From assembly GCF_025398735.1 (NCBI RefSeq), contig NZ_CP104694.1, forward strand, positions 1,389,001 through 1,453,000: DNA of 64,000 nt, given 5' to 3'. Position 1 is the stretch's first letter. Each line of letters opens with the position of its first letter. This document shows positions 60,020 to 64,000 of this stretch, piece after piece. This DNA comes from Tahibacter amnicola (GTDB lineage: Bacteria; Pseudomonadota; Gammaproteobacteria; Xanthomonadales; Rhodanobacteraceae). Position numbers and translations under genes: made by a program. Below the pieces are notes generated by a model that saw nothing but the letters and a program-made list of their open reading frames with translations, ran no database searches and had not been told where the DNA came from.

Positions 60020-61753
60020 CTACTGGAATCCGTTGCGGAAGATCAGGTCGGTGAACTGCAGTAGCACCGGGCCAGTGGAATACTGGACCACTGGATTGGC
60101 GCCATCGGTGATGACAAATCCGACGTAGTAGCGGCCGTTCGGTATTGATCCGTTGGTGGTGAACATGTGCTGCCCCGCACCCAGCGTTCCGGCTGGCGTT
60201 GCGATCGCAATCTCGCCGCCGTTGGCATAGACGCGATCGGTGTCAAGGAAGATGGTCAGCGACGTGGAGGCATTGTCCGCATCGCTGGCGTTCCAGGTGA
60301 TGTTGTAGCTGGGGCCCGCCAATGCCCACGGCGACAGAACAATGGACTCGATGCGCACATCGTGGCAGTTCGCCGGGCTGGGTGACGAAATGCACTCGTT
60401 CGAAACCGGATATTCGTGCGGATCCAGCCGGAAATAGACAAAGGATCCCGCCCACGGCATCGGCGCCCCCGGTTCGACCGGAATGACTGACATATCTTCG
60501 ATGCAATACTCGGTCATTCCGGCAGAGAGGAAGATGTCCTTGGATATCGACATGTTTGCCGTGGAATTTCCCCAAAACAGGCGGACGAGCGAGTTTGGCG
60601 CGCTTGGACTGGGGCCAAGCACGTCGAGGGTGAAGCAGGCAGATTTGTAATAGTCCGCATTCACCGGATGTCCGGTTGTCTGCAGCACTATTCCCGGATC
60701 ACCACTGGTGGGGCGTCCATAAAAGGTCCCGGTCGGGTTGGTGTAGCTGATGTTGGTCAGCGAGCCGGTCAGCAGGACGTCAGCCGCATCCATTGGGCCC
60801 CACGGGTTACCCAGCTCCACCTGTGCGTAGTTACGCGTCTGTTCACCGCGGGCAGTAGGCGCAGTAATGGTGATCGCCGGTGGCGCATTGATATGGACCG
60901 TGCCTGGGCTGAGCGAGGTCGCACCGTTGCGGCTGACTTCGATGCGGTAGTCGCCCGGCGCAAGCACCGAAAGGTCCGCCGAATAGGATGTCCCGGAGAC
61001 ACCAGTACCCAGGATGTGGCGGGCGTTGTCGCCGTCGATGGCGGTCACCGTGTAGCTGCCCGAAACCGTATCGGACCACATCACCGTATAGCGCTGGCCG
61101 CTGGTGGGTGCCGAGGTCATGCGAATCCAGTCAATTTCCACCTTGACGTTAGTGTTGACTGTCGGGTCCAGGCGCAGTCCGCCCACGGTCGGAAATCCGG
61201 TCCAGGTATACGTCGATGCAGGATGGACCTGCGTCGCCATGTCAACCGACAGGATTGTCCAGGCATTTGGCGATATGTGGAAAAAATTGGAAAAGCCGAT
61301 CGTGCCAGCAAGGAACGATCCGTCGTTTTCGAGAAAGAAGTATTGCAACGGCTGCAGCCCGCTCAGCGGTGGCCCGCTGTTGGCGGTCATGCGGATCTTG
61401 AGCGTGGCGTAGCGATAGACACCGGTCGCGATGGGATGCCGTTTACCACGCGAGAGGTTGACCGTCCCGTCCGTGCCCGGGTGGTGGATATACGTGCCAG
61501 GGTCGGCATTCGTGGTGACCGCGGAGTAGATGCCGCTGTTGAACAGCTGCGACTGCAGACCGCCGGAATCGTATGTGGAGAGGTCACCCACGTGACTCAT
61601 GTCCCAGGCGTCGCCGAGGACCTGGGTTGCGAAGTCGTCGCCCGCGGCCACGAGATCGTTGACGCCGTCGGGCTGGGTCACGTTGAGTGCGGATGCGGTG
61701 GTGGCGCCGATCAGCAATCCGGCGCAGAACAGGGCAGTGGCTAACGGTTTCAT
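60020..61753 (-). CDS. Secreted protein with IFxNGFQ tail in the O-antigen region
   Basis: A 577-residue exported protein. MKPLATALFCAGLLIGATTA is the signal peptide (start ATG 61753). The mature part is beta-rich and Ser/Thr/Gly-rich: a first domain of about 200 residues (DDFATQVLGDAWDMSHVGDL, then TYTWTGFPTVGGLRLDP), an Ig-like middle (YRIEVSRNGATSLSPGTVHI), a second copy-like domain with YAQVELGNPWGPMDAADVLL, and a last Ig-like domain. It ends FTDLIFRNGFQ, almost the same as the protein encoded at 16913-18670. Carbohydrate binding at the cell surface is plausible but not shown. Confidence 0.75.
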   Translation of the reverse strand: MKPLATALFCAGLLIGATTASALNVTQPDGVNDLVAAGDDFATQVLGDAWDMSHVGDLSTYDSGGLQSQLFNSGIYSAVTTNADPGTYIHHPGTDGTVNLSRGKRHPIATGVYRYATLKIRMTANSGPPLSGLQPLQYFFLENDGSFLAGTIGFSNFFHISPNAWTILSVDMATQVHPASTYTWTGFPTVGGLRLDPTVNTNVKVEIDWIRMTSAPTSGQRYTVMWSDTVSGSYTVTAIDGDNARHILGTGVSGTSYSADLSVLAPGDYRIEVSRNGATSLSPGTVHINAPPAITITAPTARGEQTRNYAQVELGNPWGPMDAADVLLTGSLTNISYTNPTGTFYGRPTSGDPGIVLQTTGHPVNADYYKSACFTLDVLGPSPSAPNSLVRLFWGNSTANMSISKDIFLSAGMTEYCIEDMSVIPVEPGAPMPWAGSFVYFRLDPHEYPVSNECISSPSPANCHDVRIESIVLSPWALAGPSYNITWNASDADNASTSLTIFLDTDRVYANGGEIAIATPAGTLGAGQHMFTTNGSIPNGRYYVGFVITDGANPVVQYSTGPVLLQFTDLIFRNGFQ

Positions 61754-61832
61754 AGTGCTCCAGCCTGATACGGCCTTGCTGAAAACGGACTTGCGGAAAA
61801 TACTAACGCTGCGGATGACGCCGGACCGTGAA

Positions 61833-64000
61833 TCAATGCGTCGCCGGCGGGGCTGACGGGGCCTGCGGGGCCGAGATCCGCAAGTTCCGGACGTAAGCCC
61901 AGTCGCACGTCGGGCTCGCACCGGGCTGGACGGTGAGCGACAGCGTCCCCGCCTGGGGCAGCACAATATCCGCGCGCAGCGGATGGGGGCCTTTGAGCGC
62001 CGGATCGGCGAATGGATTGTGCGGCTGCCGGACGGATGAGCCTGGCGATCCGGTCGATGCCGCCACCTCGAAAACGACGCCGTCACTGCCGGTACAGCCC
62101 GCTGCACTCAGCGCTTCGTTTCGGATACCGATCTCCGCATCCAGGTGGTAGCGGCCCGCGTCGAGTTCAAATGCCAGTCGGCCCGGACTGTGAACAAACA
62201 AGGCTGGCCTGCCGTCTTCCACGATCACGGCGGTTTGACCGTTGCTTATCGCTGGGCGCCGGTCGAAACCGGGAAAGAGGCTGGCAATGACTGCCGCGGA
62301 AACAATGGTGTTGGACGTTGGCAGCGCCATTGCCGCGGTGGCATAGCTGAAGTCGTGCTGGTACAGCGCACTCAGGACATCAGACTGGGGTATCAGGCGA
62401 AAACGCCGGACGCGAGGTAGCGGATCGCCGATGAACAAGCGAGCGTAGTCGTCCAGCGAATTGACGAAGGGATCCAGCAGAAAACCCGCCTCGGCCGCCG
62501 TGCGGACAATCCGAAAAGTGTGCGTCTCGCTGTTGTCCAGCTGGACCTCCAGCCGCCAGGAGGGCTCACGCACCAGGAAGGCGAATGCGCGTCCGAGCGC
62601 GCTGGGACGGGCACGTAGCGACAATACGGTTCCGCTTTCGGCAGCCGGTACGTCGACCCACGTCCCCAGCGTCGACGAACGGAAACTCACGGCGTCGATG
62701 GCGGCGAACGCGGGTATGTCGCCAGCCGTGCGCTTCAGCAGCAGATAGCCCCCTTCCACATGAGCGGGCTGGTAGCCACGCAGTAGTGCAAGGAAGGTCA
62801 ATGGATCCTCGCTGGTCGGGTAGTGTGTATCGATCTGCGAGAAGGGCAGCAGGACGAACTGCGGGGCCATCGGACCGGTGAAGTGTGCTTCGTTGACGCG
62901 CGCCAGCACGGGGGAATAGGCGGCGTAACTTTGGAAGATCGGGCGCGGCCGATAGTTCAGCCGGTTGAGCAGCAACACGCCCTGCTGCCAGCCAACAAGG
63001 TCGATGGTCGAGGTGCCCACAACCTGGCGTGTCTGAGGTAGGTCGAGGCGCTTCCGGTCAGCCTCCAGTGACTGCTCGAAGTTCTGCACGGTGGGAGCGA
63101 GGTTGCGCAACTGCCGGGCGACCGAGCGAACGTGTGCCGGCGCAATGTCGACGAGCTGGCGCGGCGTCAGGATGCCGGTCGGATTCCACGCCGTTACCAG
63201 CATCGGAACGCCCGCCAGCGCCAGTACGGCGCATACCGCGTACAAGGCGGCGGAGCGCTGCTTCGGAAACGCGGCGATCGCCACCGCCAGGCCGCTGACC
63301 ACGCAGGAGAAGGCCATCGTGTGGCCGTCGGCGCGCGTGTAACCGGCGCGCCAGGCCAGGAAGGTCGCAGCGCCGAAGAACAGCACCGTGATCGCGGCCG
63401 ACAGCGAGGTGCGGCTGCGCCACAGCTGCATCAGCAGCAGGACACCGATCGTGCCGAGCAGGGCCAGGCCGTAAACCTCGGTGAGCAGGGGCGCAAACGC
63501 ACTCATCGCGTGCCCGTATTCGGCCGAGATGTTGAAACTCAACTGCAGATGGCGCGGCAGGTCGGACAAGGTCTGCCCGGCCACCAGCCAGACTGCCAGC
63601 GTGGCCAATGGAAAGCCGGCGAGCGACAGGCCGGCGAGGCCGACACGGCGACGCACGGCCAGCATCAGGGTGGCTCCGGCCCACCACAGCAGCGCCAGTG
63701 GGAACAGGCTCACCTTGATGGCGGTGGTGATCGCGGCATAGACCGCCGTGGCGACGATGAGCGAGCCCAGTCGCACCGGTGATGCCGCTGTTTCGCACAG
63801 GCGTTGCGTCGTGAACAATGAATAGGAAAAGATGATGATCCAGAGGGGATCGGCGCACAGGACGACGATCTGCAGGTAGGCCACCACCACCAGCAGCAAT
63901 CGCTCCGCCCAGTTGAGCAGGCCGAAGAACTGCGCGGCGACAAAGGCGCCGAGCAGGCCGACAATCACCTGGCCTGCCACGAACTCGCCGTAGGCGGCAG
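61833..64000 (-). CDS. Large membrane protein, probably glycan-related (cut by window edge)
   Basis: At least 720 residues, open through the right edge, so the true start lies outside. The N-terminal half holds about eight or more membrane helices (IVVLCADPLWIIIFSYSLFT, VSLFPLALLWWAGATLMLAV, TEVYGLALLGTIGVLLLMQL). From about residue 300 it is soluble: GVLLLNRLNYRPRPIFQSYA, FTGPMAPQFVLLPFSQIDTH, then beta-rich modules to the end. The layout resembles GT39/GT-C-like or O-antigen-processing membrane proteins, but no catalytic motif was pinned down. It lies 80 bp upstream of the secreted tail protein on the same strand. Confidence 0.65.
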   Translation of the reverse strand, partial: AAYGEFVAGQVIVGLLGAFVAAQFFGLLNWAERLLLVVVAYLQIVVLCADPLWIIIFSYSLFTTQRLCETAASPVRLGSLIVATAVYAAITTAIKVSLFPLALLWWAGATLMLAVRRRVGLAGLSLAGFPLATLAVWLVAGQTLSDLPRHLQLSFNISAEYGHAMSAFAPLLTEVYGLALLGTIGVLLLMQLWRSRTSLSAAITVLFFGAATFLAWRAGYTRADGHTMAFSCVVSGLAVAIAAFPKQRSAALYAVCAVLALAGVPMLVTAWNPTGILTPRQLVDIAPAHVRSVARQLRNLAPTVQNFEQSLEADRKRLDLPQTRQVVGTSTIDLVGWQQGVLLLNRLNYRPRPIFQSYAAYSPVLARVNEAHFTGPMAPQFVLLPFSQIDTHYPTSEDPLTFLALLRGYQPAHVEGGYLLLKRTAGDIPAFAAIDAVSFRSSTLGTWVDVPAAESGTVLSLRARPSALGRAFAFLVREPSWRLEVQLDNSETHTFRIVRTAAEAGFLLDPFVNSLDDYARLFIGDPLPRVRRFRLIPQSDVLSALYQHDFSYATAAMALPTSNTIVSAAVIASLFPGFDRRPAISNGQTAVIVEDGRPALFVHSPGRLAFELDAGRYHLDAEIGIRNEALSAAGCTGSDGVVFEVAASTGSPGSSVRQPHNPFADPALKGPHPLRADIVLPQAGTLSLTVQPGASPTCDWAYVRNLRISAPQAPSAPPATH

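Noticed and set aside
1-64000. CRISPR arrays, insertion sequences, prophage or tRNA genes
   Set aside because: No regularly spaced repeats, transposase or integrase motifs, or tRNA cloverleaf with a typical T-arm was found on either strand by eye.

Overview
The window is GC-rich DNA from a gammaproteobacterium, most likely a member of the Xanthomonadales/Lysobacterales (Rhodanobacteraceae-like; genus not determined). Three things point there. The fau - 6S RNA - zapA block and a ygfB-pepP pair follow the gammaproteobacterial order. A cbs/metB pair sits next to wzm-wzt, which is the classical Xanthomonadaceae border of the lipopolysaccharide locus. Aerobic amino-acid catabolism genes are abundant. 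No rRNA, tRNA, CRISPR array, insertion sequence or phage gene was recognised.

Layout. 1-5 kb: 5' part of valS, a two-CNB/rhodanese protein, then leftward 6S RNA, fau, an EVE-domain gene and rpiA, plus zapA and its coiled-coil neighbour. 5-9.7 kb: one very large propeller/PAS/GGDEF/EAL sensor lying between zapA and ygfB. 9.8-16.7 kb: ygfB, pepP, a cytochrome bd oxidase operon (cydAB) with an FNR/ANR-type box, and pepQ. 16.9-29.5 kb: accessory material, including a secreted protein with an IFxNGFQ tail, a propeller plus lipase-like pair, avtA, a Tat-exported molybdenum hydroxylase (iorAB type), two frameshifted genes of unknown function, a threonine dehydratase-like enzyme and an HPt protein. 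29.6-34 kb: arginase, an exported Pro-rich protein, trpS and small genes.

34-46.5 kb is an amino-acid-degradation block. It holds a branched-chain 2-oxoacid dehydrogenase operon (E1alpha, GNAT, E1beta, SH3, E2), tryptophan 2,3-dioxygenase, a POT peptide transporter, and the full tyrosine route hpd-hmgA-fah-maiA controlled by a divergent MarR gene whose likely operator lies inside the hpd promoter spacer. 46.5-49.7 kb: pilU, a DUF4398/OmpA envelope pair and a YdcH-type protein. From 49.8 kb an operon cbs - PhyH oxygenase - metB/CGL leads into O-antigen genes: wzm, wzt, a 1093-residue double glycosyltransferase, a sulfotransferase, a second IFxNGFQ-tailed secreted protein and a large membrane protein cut by the window end.

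Five genes (trpS, arginase, an OmpA-like lipoprotein, a DUF6717-like gene and a membrane-anchored hypothetical) each carry one single-base shift that can be placed in a short homopolymer. Because trpS is essential, these are probably consensus errors in the assembly rather than true gene loss. The corrected reading frames are described in each entry.
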